Both the position numbers and the translations under genes were made by a program. The notes under the pieces were generated by a model. The model had not been told where the DNA came from and did not search any database. It saw only the letters and a program-made list of their open reading frames with translations. 64,000 nt of DNA from Roseateles_B flavus (GTDB lineage: Bacteria; Pseudomonadota; Gammaproteobacteria; Burkholderiales; Burkholderiaceae_C), in contig NZ_JBDPZC010000010.1 of NCBI RefSeq assembly GCF_039872765.1, positions 117,807 through 181,806 of the forward strand. The letters run 5' to 3'. Below, in pieces: positions 41,792 to 50,467 of this stretch; the first letter of the stretch is position 1; each line of letters begins with the position of its first letter.

Positions 41792-43945
41792 TTACAGCGT
41801 CACCTCAAGGCTCGCGCGCCAGGTGCGCGGGGCCAGGGGGTAGAGGTAGGCATGGCCGTACTGGTAGGGGCTCTCGCGCCAGGCGCGCTTGTCCGTCAGG
41901 TTGTCCACGCCCACACGCCAGGTGTAGAGGCGGGTGCCCATGGCCTGCTCGTAGCGCAGGCCGGCGTCCAGGCGGGTCCAGCCGGCGATCATCACGCTGT
42001 TGTCCGGCAGCACGGCGCGCGGGCCTTCGTAGACGAGGCCGATTTGACCCTGCACGCCGGCGATGACGGCCTGGCGCAGCTGCAGCTTGATGTTGCGCTT
42101 GGGCACATTGGTGGGCTGCAGGCCGTTGGTGGCCGCATCGGCGCTGCCCTCGCGGCGGGCCTTGATCTCCATCCAGCTGGCCAGCAGGCCGCCGCCGCTC
42201 CACTTCAGGTCCGCCTGGGCTTCCAGGCCGCGGTGGCGGGCGCTGCCGTCTTCCTTGCGGGTGCAGGAGCCCGGCGTGGCGTCATCGCAGGCGCCGGCAT
42301 CCACCCACACGGGGCGCTGGATGTCGAACCAGGCGATGGACCAGTCCACCGTGCTGCTGCCGGACTTCAGGCCCAGCTCCACCTGGCGGCTCTTGATCGC
42401 GGGCAGGGCCTGGCCGGCCTGGGTGCCGAAGCGCTTGCGATTGGGCGTGACGTCGGACTCCATGCCCTGGCCCCAGCTGCCATAGGCCATCAGGCTCGGG
42501 CTCAGCGCGTAGCTCAGGCCGATCCAGGGCGTGTTGAGGTTCTGCGAGTAGCTGGTGGCGCGCGAGCCGTTGGTGCGGACGCTGTCGCGCTGCACCCGTG
42601 TGTGGCGCAGGCCCAGGAAGGCCTGCCATTGCGCGTCGATCTGCACGGCGTCGCGCAGGTAGAACTCGGTGCTGCGCTCGTCGCGGTTGGTGTTCTCGTC
42701 GGTGAGGCTGGGATCCGCGGGGACGCGGCTCTTGCCGTCGATGGTGCCCACACCCACGAGGTTGTAGGCCTGCTGCTGGAAGCGGCTCTCGAAGCGGCTG
42801 AGCAGCACGCCGGTGTTCAGGCGGTGCTGCAGCGCGCCTGTGTTCAGACGGCCGGCGAGGGAGAGGTCCAGGGCGTCCGTGTTGCGGCGCTCGTTCTCGC
42901 TGCGGAAGTCCCAGATCGAGAAGCTGCCGTCGGCGGCATAGCGGTCGCAGGGATTGCAGTCGTAGGTGGCCGGGTCGAACTTGCCGAAGGCGTAGGCCAG
43001 GCGGTCGTCCGTCTTCAGGCGCTGGAGGCCGAGATGGGCCTGGGCCTGCCAGTCCGCGTTCAGGCGCTGGGTGAGGCGCAGGGAGGCATGGCGGTTGTCG
43101 AAGACCACCGGCAGGCTCCAGTCCTGGTTGTTGAGGTTGGTGCGCGGATCGAAGTCCCGGGCCGAGGGCAGCTTGTCACCCAGCAGGCTCATGCCGGGCT
43201 GGCTGCGCTGGGACTGGCGGTTCCATTCGAGCTCGGCTTCAAGAAGAGTGTCGCGACTCAGCCTCGCGTCGGCGGCGACGGCCAGCAGGTGGCGGCTGCC
43301 GTCGGCGTCGCGCAGCTCGGGGCGCAGTTGTGCGCTGGCGGCGTTGACTCGCACGCCGAAGGCCTCGCCTGCGCCGAAGCGCTGGCTCCAGTCCAGCGCC
43401 GCTTCCGCCGTGCCGCGCTCCGAGACGCTCAGGGTGGCGCTCAGCAGCTGGGTCGTCGGGCGCTTCACCACCAGGTTCACCAGGCCGCCGGGGCTGCTGG
43501 TGCCGGCCTGGATGCCGCTGGTGCCCTTGAAGACTTCGATGCTGCTCTTGTTGCCCAGCGCCAGCGCGGTCTCGGCGTTGATGGGCAGACCGTCGCGGCG
43601 GTAGTTGAAGCGGTTGTCCAGGTCAAAGCCGCGGACCTTCAGGTAGGACACATAGCCGCTGGAGTTGTAGCTGTCCTGCACCGAGGCGTCGAGGTTCACG
43701 AGGCCGGCGAGGCTGCTCAGGCCGGCGTCGGCCAGGCGATCGGCGTTGAGCACGCTGGCCTGGAAGGGCAGCTTGGCGGCGGGCGTGTCCCCGAAGCCGC
43801 CCACGTTGACGGGCGCATCGGCGCTGCGGCCGCTGACGGCCACGCTCGGGAGGCTGTTGCTGGACTGGGCGATCGCGGCCTGCGCGCAGGCAAGGGCGCA
43901 AGCGGCGGCGAGCACATGGGGAAGGGCGGTGTGGAGTCGGGCCAT
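41792..43945 (-). CDS. TonB-dependent receptor under TPP riboswitch control (candidate thiamin-related transporter)
   Basis: 717 aa. Signal peptide (LAAACALACAQAAIA before QSSNS), plug domain at about residues 45-170 (VRGFDLDNRFNYRRDGLPIN, SSIEVFKGTSGIQAGTSSPGGLVNLVVKRP), and a barrel ending in WRASLEVTL. By sequence it falls in the siderophore-receptor group. The leader, however, carries a TPP riboswitch, which controls thiamin synthesis and uptake genes. The ligand is therefore more likely thiamin, a thiamin phosphate or a precursor than an iron chelate. The start at 43945 gives an immediate signal peptide, and a longer reading to 43987 does not. Confidence 0.88.
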   Translation of the reverse strand: MARLHTALPHVLAAACALACAQAAIAQSSNSLPSVAVSGRSADAPVNVGGFGDTPAAKLPFQASVLNADRLADAGLSSLAGLVNLDASVQDSYNSSGYVSYLKVRGFDLDNRFNYRRDGLPINAETALALGNKSSIEVFKGTSGIQAGTSSPGGLVNLVVKRPTTQLLSATLSVSERGTAEAALDWSQRFGAGEAFGVRVNAASAQLRPELRDADGSRHLLAVAADARLSRDTLLEAELEWNRQSQRSQPGMSLLGDKLPSARDFDPRTNLNNQDWSLPVVFDNRHASLRLTQRLNADWQAQAHLGLQRLKTDDRLAYAFGKFDPATYDCNPCDRYAADGSFSIWDFRSENERRNTDALDLSLAGRLNTGALQHRLNTGVLLSRFESRFQQQAYNLVGVGTIDGKSRVPADPSLTDENTNRDERSTEFYLRDAVQIDAQWQAFLGLRHTRVQRDSVRTNGSRATSYSQNLNTPWIGLSYALSPSLMAYGSWGQGMESDVTPNRKRFGTQAGQALPAIKSRQVELGLKSGSSTVDWSIAWFDIQRPVWVDAGACDDATPGSCTRKEDGSARHRGLEAQADLKWSGGGLLASWMEIKARREGSADAATNGLQPTNVPKRNIKLQLRQAVIAGVQGQIGLVYEGPRAVLPDNSVMIAGWTRLDAGLRYEQAMGTRLYTWRVGVDNLTDKRAWRESPYQYGHAYLYPLAPRTWRASLEVTL

Positions 43946-44023
43946 CGTCGGACTGCTTCTAGCGATGGCAGGGCGGCGAGCGGCCACATCAAGGGCCTGC
44001 TGAGAGCTCAGGCCGTGGCGTGC

Positions 44024-44140
44024 GTGCTTCCCTGCGCGAGGATTACCTCGGTCCCAAGCCAGCTGGCAGCCAGCCCGGGCGCGATCAGGTTCAAAGGGAC
44101 TTTCTCAGCCGGCTCATCAGATGAGCCAGCACCCCTAGCG
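44024..44140 (-). promoter_or_regulatory. TPP riboswitch (THI element)
   Basis: On the minus strand the conserved blocks occur in order: TAGGGGTGCTGG, then CGGCTGAGAAAGTCCC, TTTGAACCTGATC, then TAATCCTCGCGCAGGGAAGC. These are the P2/J3-2, pyrimidine-sensor and closing-helix sequences of the TPP aptamer. It lies 78 bp upstream of the TonB receptor start. A GGCCTG/CAGGCC hairpin at about 43993-44013 could be the expression platform. Confidence 0.92.
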
Positions 44141-44451
44141 GAATCAGCTCAAGGGCTGAGCTGAAGCAGGCATTGTATGCGGCCCGGCCTGCCGGCCTCC
44201 GCCGTCGCAGGGGCAGGGGCAGGGGCAGGGGCCGCAGCTGCGGAGCACGGCGCACGCCACGCCGTTCATGCCGTTCATGCCGTTCATGCCGTTCATGCGG
44301 CCATCACGCCCCGTCGGCGTTCCTCCTGGGCGGCACTTGCGCCCCGCCTGTCTCTCCGCTGCGCGTGGCGCCGCCCCTGCACCCGCTCGCCGGGGTGGCG
44401 TCAGGAGGCCGGCGCATCAGAGGCGCTCGGGCCCACGGGCCGTCATGCGGG
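44141..44451. other. Noncoding gap with two simple tandem repeats
   Basis: 311 bases between the riboswitch and the chemoreceptor stop codon. It holds a GGGGCA hexamer run near 44211-44232 and four copies of the 9-mer GCCGTTCAT at about 44261-44296. The reading frames crossing it (for example 44177-44488) are repeat-driven and not convincing. The promoter for the riboswitch transcript should lie here. Confidence 0.6.
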
Positions 44452-46017
44452 TCACGCCATACTGATCCGGAACACGCTGACCGCCTGAGAAAGCTGTGCG
44501 GCCTGGACCCTCAGGCTTTCCGCCGCGGCGGACGTCTCCTCGACCAGCGCTGCATTCTGCTGAGTCACCTGGTCCAGCTGGTGAACGGCATCCCCCACCT
44601 GGCTGATGCCCTGCGACTGCTCGCTCGCCGCGGTGGACAGCTCACTGATCATGGCGCTGACCCGCTGCACTTGTTCAACGATCTCCTGCATCGATTGCCC
44701 CGCAAGATCCACCTGCGCGGAGCCCGCCTGCACGCGTTCGACACTGGCCGTGATCAGCCCCTTGATTTCCTTGGCGGCCTGGGCGCTGCGCTGAGCCAGC
44801 GTGCGGACCTCGCCGGCGACCACGGCAAAGCCGCGTCCCTGCTCGCCTGCGCGGGCGGCCTCGACCGCGGCGTTGAGGGCCAGGATGTTCGTCTGGAAGG
44901 CGATGCCGTCGATGACGCTGATGATGTCCGCAATCTTGTGGGAGGACTCTGCGATCTCGCGCATGGCGTGGACGACTTGGCCCACCTGCTCTCCACCGCG
45001 GAGGGCCGCCCCCGCGGCATCCGAGGCCAGGCGATTGGCCTCGCGCGACGTTTCAGCACTCGTCCGGACGGTGCCCGCCAGCTGTTCCATCGAGGCTGCG
45101 GTTTGCTGGAGGTTGCTTGCCTGCTCTTCCGTGCGTTGGCTCAGGTCTGCATTGCCTGTTGCGATTTGCGAGGTGCCGGTGGCGATGCTCTCACTGCCGT
45201 TGCGCACGGCGCCCACGATTTTCGCGAGGCTTTGCTGCATGCCCACCAGCGAATGCATGACGCTGCCGTCCGGGACATTGCCGGCCTCGATGGCGCTCAG
45301 GTCCCCGGCGGCGACCTTCTGGGCAATTTGCCCCAGCACACCGGGTTCCGCACCCAGCGCACGGCTGAGGCTTCGGGTGATGGCATACCCGGCAACAATC
45401 GCCGCGCAGGCGGTGAGCAGGCAGGCAATCAGCAAGGCGGAACGCTTGGCGGAATAGGCCTGCGCCGCCTGCTCGACGAGCTCGGACGAATGGGTGGCGG
45501 AGTAGTCCCGGTAGGCTTGGGCGGCCTTCACCAGCGCTGAAAGAAGAGGGCGGCATTCCTGGTTCATCTTGGCCACCGCCGCCTCGCGCTGGCCATTGCT
45601 GGCCAGCTCGACGATGGCCAGGGCAACCGGGGCGTACTTGCGCTCCACCTCGGCCAGCTCCCCATACAGCTTCCGCTCCGGCTCGGTGACGCGGGGATCG
45701 CCGACCAGCCTGCTGAGGTCTTCAAGATCCTTGGTGACCTTCACATGGGCTTTTGTGACCTCGGACTTGACGGTCTGCACGTCGCTGGCGGGCGCATTGA
45801 CCAGGTCTCTTGCTGCGATGGCACGCATTTCGACGGCGGTACGGGCTTCATATGAAAGCAGCAGCCGCGCATTGGTTCCCTGGACGAAGTGAGCGAAATT
45901 CTCGCTGGCCGTCGAAAGGGCGTTCAGGGCGAGTATCGACACGATGACGAAGATGAAGCACAGCAGTCCGAACGCGGATGCGAGCTTGGCCTTGACCGAG
46001 AGAGATTGAATTGACAT
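44452..46017 (-). CDS. Methyl-accepting chemotaxis protein
   Basis: 521 aa. One membrane helix at residues about 12-32, a periplasmic four-helix-bundle (Tar-like) sensor to about 190, a second helix (LLIACLLTACAAIVAGYAI), a HAMP region, and the cytoplasmic signalling hairpin with the highly conserved tip DIISVIDGIAFQTNILALNA. The start at 46017 has GGAG upstream; the longer reading to 46230 adds non-membrane sequence. The ligand is unknown. No che genes are adjacent. Confidence 0.92.
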   Translation of the reverse strand: MSIQSLSVKAKLASAFGLLCFIFVIVSILALNALSTASENFAHFVQGTNARLLLSYEARTAVEMRAIAARDLVNAPASDVQTVKSEVTKAHVKVTKDLEDLSRLVGDPRVTEPERKLYGELAEVERKYAPVALAIVELASNGQREAAVAKMNQECRPLLSALVKAAQAYRDYSATHSSELVEQAAQAYSAKRSALLIACLLTACAAIVAGYAITRSLSRALGAEPGVLGQIAQKVAAGDLSAIEAGNVPDGSVMHSLVGMQQSLAKIVGAVRNGSESIATGTSQIATGNADLSQRTEEQASNLQQTAASMEQLAGTVRTSAETSREANRLASDAAGAALRGGEQVGQVVHAMREIAESSHKIADIISVIDGIAFQTNILALNAAVEAARAGEQGRGFAVVAGEVRTLAQRSAQAAKEIKGLITASVERVQAGSAQVDLAGQSMQEIVEQVQRVSAMISELSTAASEQSQGISQVGDAVHQLDQVTQQNAALVEETSAAAESLRVQAAQLSQAVSVFRISMA

Positions 46018-46580
46018 GTCCACTCCGTACTTCTGCCCTGCTTGGCGCGTGTTGATGCGTGAGCCCGATAGATCCTTGTCTGTCGCCCCGGCCTTGCTGA
46101 TGGCCGCGAGGAGCGACAGCCTGTCCGGCCGAGCGGGCCCCATGCCGGGAGCTGACCAGCGCTGCCACTCTCCGCTTCCGCTGCCATGCCGGGCTTGATG
46201 GGGCGGCTCCTGGCAAGAGCGGGCCGGCATGGCACGCTTCAGCGGCTGCGTGCTGGGCTGAGTCGGCTCCTGTGCTGGAGCGCTGATCCATGATGCAGCA
46301 AAGCTTGTTTACATTTGTTGGCGAATAAATTCGCTGAACATCAAACAAGTGCACTAGTGCGCAATTTCTGATCGGAATCAGGCGGAGATCATCCGGATGC
46401 CTTGTGACTTGACCGTCCGGGTGCGGGTTTCGGGAAGGGGGCACGGGGCGCTGCATGCGTGGCGGTGCGGGACGCAGGGCCGCTGGGTGGCCGGGATCCT
46501 GGCTCGACTCGGGCGGGCTCTGCCCTGGGCTGGCGACAATGGCGGCGCAGATGCCCGCCCTTCAGCGAGACTTCCAAGGT
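46018..46580. other. Divergent control region between chemoreceptor and histidine kinase
   Basis: 563 bases without a convincing gene. The part at 46294-46375 is markedly AT-rich, with a GAATAAATTC palindrome, and likely carries promoters. Frames covering 46389-46580 extend the kinase upstream (possible starts at 46539 and 46551) and cannot be fully excluded. Confidence 0.5.
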
Positions 46581-47708
46581 ATGAACGACGAACCCTACGG
46601 TGGACCTGACTACTACATGCGCCTGCTGGTGGACCGGGTGCCGTCCATGCTGGCGTATTGGGACCAGAACCTTCACTGCCGGTTCGCCAACCGTGCCTAT
46701 GAGCGCTGGTTTGGCGTCAATCCAGGCAATCTCCTGGGAACCTCCATCCGGGACCTGCTCGGGCCGGCGCTGTTCGCTCTGAATGAGCCCCATATGCGGG
46801 CCGCCCTGGCCGGCGAGCGGCAGGTGTTCGAACGCATCATTTCCGGGCCGGACGGCGTTGAGCGGCACAGCCTGGCTGAGTACATCTCCGATATCGTCGG
46901 GGGGGCGGTGCGCGGCTTCCTGGTGCAGGTCACGGAAGTGACGCAGCTGAAGCAAACCCAGGCGGCCCTGCGGCGCGAAGAGGCTCTCAGGCATCAGGTC
47001 GAGGAGCACGCCAGCCATCTGCAGACGCTGCTCTCTGAGCGCACGGAGATGCTGGAGGTGCTGGCGCATGAAGTGCGCCAGCCGCTGAACAACGCCTCCG
47101 CGGCCATGCAGACAGCCCACCGCCTGCTCAGGAACCTGGGGCAGGACCTGGTGATTGACCAGCTGCAACGCGCGCAGTCCGTGCTGGGCCAGGTGCAGTC
47201 CAGCATTGACAACACGCTGGCCGTGGCGGCCCTGCTGGCCCGTCCCGCGCCGATCCAGAAGACGGACACCGATATCGACGCCCTGATCGCCGTCGCCATC
47301 GGCGACATGTCCGAGAGTGAGCGGGCACGGGTGCAGGTGCGCAGGGCCACCGCGACGCGAACGGCCATGCTGGACATGAGCCTGATGCGCCTGGCGCTGC
47401 GCAACCTCATCGCCAATGCCCTGAAGTTCGGCCCGCCAGCGTCGCCGGTCGTCCTTCGCATCTCGGACTCGGATGATCCGCTGGCCTTGCTGATCGACGT
47501 GACGGACGAAGGGCCGGGGATTCCCACGAGCCTGGCCTCCACCCTGTTCTCCAAGGGCGCCCGCGGCAGCGGCAAGGGCTCAGGGAACGGACTGGGCCTC
47601 TACATCGTCCGCCAGGTGATGCAGCTGCACGGCGGCACCGCCGAAGTGCTGAGCACCGGTGAACAAGGCACCACCTTCAGGCTGACCATCTGCCAGACGG
47701 ACAGCTGA
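46581..47708 (+). CDS. PAS-domain sensor histidine kinase
   Basis: 375 aa from the ATG at 46581, preceded by AAGG. A PAS domain covers residues about 14-125 (VPSMLAYWDQNLHCRFANRAYERWFG). A coiled coil leads into the dimerisation helix with the phosphorylated H163 (LEVLAHEVRQPLNNA). The ATPase domain has NLIANALKF, DVTDEGPGIP and GNGLGLYIVRQ boxes. It lacks membrane segments and is probably cytoplasmic. The response regulator gene lies tail-to-tail with 18 bp between stops, so the two are probably a pair although not co-transcribed. Confidence 0.85.
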   Translation: MNDEPYGGPDYYMRLLVDRVPSMLAYWDQNLHCRFANRAYERWFGVNPGNLLGTSIRDLLGPALFALNEPHMRAALAGERQVFERIISGPDGVERHSLAEYISDIVGGAVRGFLVQVTEVTQLKQTQAALRREEALRHQVEEHASHLQTLLSERTEMLEVLAHEVRQPLNNASAAMQTAHRLLRNLGQDLVIDQLQRAQSVLGQVQSSIDNTLAVAALLARPAPIQKTDTDIDALIAVAIGDMSESERARVQVRRATATRTAMLDMSLMRLALRNLIANALKFGPPASPVVLRISDSDDPLALLIDVTDEGPGIPTSLASTLFSKGARGSGKGSGNGLGLYIVRQVMQLHGGTAEVLSTGEQGTTFRLTICQTDS

Positions 47709-47726
47709 TCCGGGCCGCCCCGCAGG

Positions 47727-48413
47727 CTAACGGGAGGTGAGCGGCGCCCTGAAGGCGTAGCCCACGCCCGACTTCGTCTGCAGCGGGACCGCCGCGGGCG
47801 TGGCGCGCTCGATGCGACGGCGCAGCCTGAAGATCATGGCGTTGAGCCCGCCTGAGGCCTCGCCCCCGCCCGTGCGGCCCAGGCGCTGCAGCAGCGTGTC
47901 CCGTGACACGAAATCGCCTTGGGCCTCGATGAAGCACTCCAGCAGGATGACGTCGACCTCGCTGAGCTCGACCTGCGCGCCGTCGGGGGCCACGAGGAGC
48001 GCGTCGCGGCGGTCAAAGAACCATTCGCTGTGCTGCGTACTCTCCGGGGAAGCCCGCCGGCAGACCGCCTCGATCGCGATCTCGACCTGCTCGAACTGCA
48101 CGGGCTTGGCCAGGTACATGTCGGCGCCGGCCGTGACCACCTGCTTGAAGGTGTCGCTGGCCAGGCGGCCGGACACCACCAGGACCCCGGCGTTGGTGCG
48201 CATGCGCAGGATCTTGATGAGATCGACGCCATCCACCCCCGGCAGCATCAAGTCCGAGACGTAGAAGTCATAGCGGTAGGGGTCACGGCAGGCGAGCAGC
48301 TCATTGCTGTCCGCGAAGGTGTCGACGGCAATGCCGCGCTCGATCAGGTAGCGGGAGAGGCCGTCGCTGTATTCGCGATCGTCGTCGATCAGGGCCAGAG
48401 TTTTGGGCAGCAT
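47727..48413 (-). CDS. OmpR-family response regulator
   Basis: 228 aa. The receiver has acidic residues DDD at 10-12, phosphoacceptor D54 (FYVSDLMLPG) and K103 (LAKPVQF). The C-terminal winged helix (residues about 130-225) includes FVSRDTLLQRLGRTGGGE and LNAMIFRLRRRIE, ending in SGVGYAFRA. It converges on the sensor kinase gene. Its target genes are not evident. Confidence 0.87.
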   Translation of the reverse strand: MLPKTLALIDDDREYSDGLSRYLIERGIAVDTFADSNELLACRDPYRYDFYVSDLMLPGVDGVDLIKILRMRTNAGVLVVSGRLASDTFKQVVTAGADMYLAKPVQFEQVEIAIEAVCRRASPESTQHSEWFFDRRDALLVAPDGAQVELSEVDVILLECFIEAQGDFVSRDTLLQRLGRTGGGEASGGLNAMIFRLRRRIERATPAAVPLQTKSGVGYAFRAPLTSR

Positions 48414-48533
48414 GGGTGCCTAGCGTCAATGGGTCGGACATCCTAGCGTGAATCGCCGGAGGGTCCGTGCCCTCGCGTCAGGAGGCGGGCAGCCGCAGGC
48501 GCTCAGGCTGACTGGCGCGTGCCGGTGGCGGCA

Positions 48534-48548
48534 GCAAGACCTGGCACC
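48534..48548 (-). repeat. Dispersed GGGGTCAGGTCTTGC motif, variant
   Basis: GCAAGACCTGGCACC on the plus strand, intergenic, between the response regulator and the serine hydrolase. Confidence 0.45.
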
Positions 48549-48601
48549 TGCCAGGGCGGAGCCGAGGACGTTTTCAAGCAGCCCCCATGCCGCCCCAGCC
48601 T

Positions 48602-50260
48602 TCAGCGCTTCACGAACTTGAGGCCGCGCGTCCGGGCGCTGTCATAGACCAGCGCCACCGGCGCGCCCTTGGCGTCGCGTTCCACGCGCAGGCTGAAGCC
48701 TGGGCCCTCGAGCAGGTCGGCCTTGAGGGCGGACACCTGCGCCTCCTGGGCACCTGGGCCCTTGAGTGTGAGCCCGTCCTTCTTGCTCGACAGCGTCCAC
48801 TCGGCCCCGACCTCGGCGCTGTAGTAGCGGCCGGTCAGCGAGGCCTGCTCGGCGGCACCGGCCTGGTAGTCCGGCAGGCGCTTGAAGGGCACCGGCTTGG
48901 GGTCGTCGTTGCGCGTCAGCGTGAGCGTTTTGCCATCGTCCGCCAGGTCCAGCTGGGTGATGCCGCTGTGGCTCTGCATGCGGCGCAGGCCTATAGCGCG
49001 CAGGGCCGCACCACCCCCGGCGCGGCGCATGGCGAGTGCGCCCGAAGCCTGCTTCTCGATGCGCAGGATGTCGCCCGGCTCGCCTTCGTAGAGACCGACG
49101 AAGACGGCGGGATCGAAGCCCGCGGGCGCTGCGCTCGGGGCGGCCTGGGCCGCAGGGGTGTCCTTGAACTGGCCGGCCAGCACGACGTCAGCCACGCGCT
49201 GGGCCAGCGCCGGCGTGCTGGCCTGCGCGGCATTGCAGGTCAGCGCCAGGCCGAGGCGCTGTTCGGGGAAGCGCATCACCATGGCGCGGTAGCCGCCCCA
49301 GGCGCCGCCGTGCTGCACGCGCGGCAGGCCGCGGTAGCTGTCCATGCTCAGGCCCAGGCCGTAGGAGATGGGCGAGCCATCGGCCAGCTTGCCCGGCGTC
49401 TGCATGGCCTTGAGCAGGGCCGGGTCGATGACCTTGGGGTGGGCCAGCTCGGCGTCCCAGCGCGCGAGGTCGCGGACATGGGTCTGGACGGCACCGTCAC
49501 CGGGCTGGTTCCAGTTGGACATGTCGATCGCGAAGCCTTCCGGTCCGTTGGGCCGATAGGCGGTGGCGCGGTGAGGCACCACGACGGTGTGGTCCGTGCG
49601 CACATGGGTGGCCGTCATGCCCAGGGGCTTGAACACGCGGGCCTGCAGGAAGGCGTCCAGGCTCTGGCCGCTGACCCGCTCGACGATCATGGCGGCGAGG
49701 AAGTAGCCGCTGTTGCTGTAGCTGAAGCGCGTGCCCGGTTCGAAGTTCAGGCCCTGCTGGGCGGCGAGCAGGCGCAGCGCGTCGTCGGAGCTGGTGACGT
49801 CGCCCAAGTCGTGACCGGCTATCTCCATCAGTTCGTTGTAGTCCCGCAGGCCGGCGGTGTGGTGCAGCATCTGGTCAATCGTGAAGCGCTGGCCCAGGGC
49901 CTGGAGCTCGGGCAGGTGCTTGGACACCTTGTCTTGCAGGTTCAGCTTGCCGTCCTTGGCCAGCATCAGCACGGCCAGGGCCGTGAACTGCTTGGAGCTG
50001 GAGCCGATGTCGAACACCGTCTCGGGTGTGATCGCCACGCCGTGGTTCAGGTCGGCCAGGCCGTAGCCGCGCGCCAGCAAGACCTGACCCTCGCGATAGA
50101 CGCCGAGAGCGCAGCCGGGGGTCTGCGGGGTGAAGGCGGCGAACACCGCGTCGACTTTGGCGGTGTCGATCTCGGCGGCGCGGGTGGTGCCTGTGGCCAG
50201 GGCCAGGCTGGTGGCCATCAGCAGGGGGAGGGCGCGCAGGCGCGGGGTGGATGCAGGCAT
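48602..50260 (-). CDS. Exported serine hydrolase of the beta-lactamase/PBP4* family
   Basis: 552 aa. A signal peptide (LLMATSLALATGTTRA) precedes a class-C beta-lactamase-like domain with the active-site SxxK at S87-K90 (FDIGSSSKQF), YSN in FSYSNSGY and the third motif QHGGAWGG. A C-terminal beta domain of about 170 residues follows (FVGLYEGEPGDILRI onward). Such proteins are usually D-amino-acid peptidases or esterases rather than true beta-lactamases. AGGAG lies before the ATG. Confidence 0.88.
   Translation of the reverse strand: MPASTPRLRALPLLMATSLALATGTTRAAEIDTAKVDAVFAAFTPQTPGCALGVYREGQVLLARGYGLADLNHGVAITPETVFDIGSSSKQFTALAVLMLAKDGKLNLQDKVSKHLPELQALGQRFTIDQMLHHTAGLRDYNELMEIAGHDLGDVTSSDDALRLLAAQQGLNFEPGTRFSYSNSGYFLAAMIVERVSGQSLDAFLQARVFKPLGMTATHVRTDHTVVVPHRATAYRPNGPEGFAIDMSNWNQPGDGAVQTHVRDLARWDAELAHPKVIDPALLKAMQTPGKLADGSPISYGLGLSMDSYRGLPRVQHGGAWGGYRAMVMRFPEQRLGLALTCNAAQASTPALAQRVADVVLAGQFKDTPAAQAAPSAAPAGFDPAVFVGLYEGEPGDILRIEKQASGALAMRRAGGGAALRAIGLRRMQSHSGITQLDLADDGKTLTLTRNDDPKPVPFKRLPDYQAGAAEQASLTGRYYSAEVGAEWTLSSKKDGLTLKGPGAQEAQVSALKADLLEGPGFSLRVERDAKGAPVALVYDSARTRGLKFVKR
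50077..50090 (-). repeat. Dispersed GGGGTCAGGTCTTGC motif, 14-base copy
   Basis: GCAAGACCTGACCC on the plus strand, inside the serine hydrolase gene, encoding G-Q-V-L-L as in cysA. Confidence 0.65.
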
Positions 50261-50438
50261 GGGGTCTCCTCGTCGTTGTTCTGCACTGGCGGCTGCCATG
50301 GCATGGGGCGCGACTATGTCGATCGGCCGGCATGCCTGCAGCGGCGGTGCGACGGACTGCGCGGGCGGGGGGACAGGCCGGCCGCGATGGCAGGGGGTGC
50401 TACCCGCGATTTTGATCTGGCGGATGCATTCAGGGATA

Positions 50439-50457
50439 ATTCATCGAACTATTCATC
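50439..50457 (+). promoter_or_regulatory. Candidate autoregulatory repeats upstream of yjjJ-like gene
   Basis: ATTCATC occurs at 50439-50445 and 50451-50457, 12 bp apart, directly before the start codon. The 12-mer TCGAACTATTCA (50444-50455) is repeated inside the gene at 50593-50604. The encoded protein has a helix-turn-helix, so self-binding is plausible. Confidence 0.4.
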
Positions 50458-50467
50458 AGGAATTCAG

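Noticed and set aside
44177..44488. Plus-strand frame across the 9-bp repeat tract
   Set aside because: The protein is generated by simple repeats and has no ribosome site.
48602..50260. Serine hydrolase as an antibiotic-resistance beta-lactamase
   Set aside because: The motifs fit the broader PBP4*/esterase-like family with an extra C-terminal domain. Nothing supports true resistance activity.
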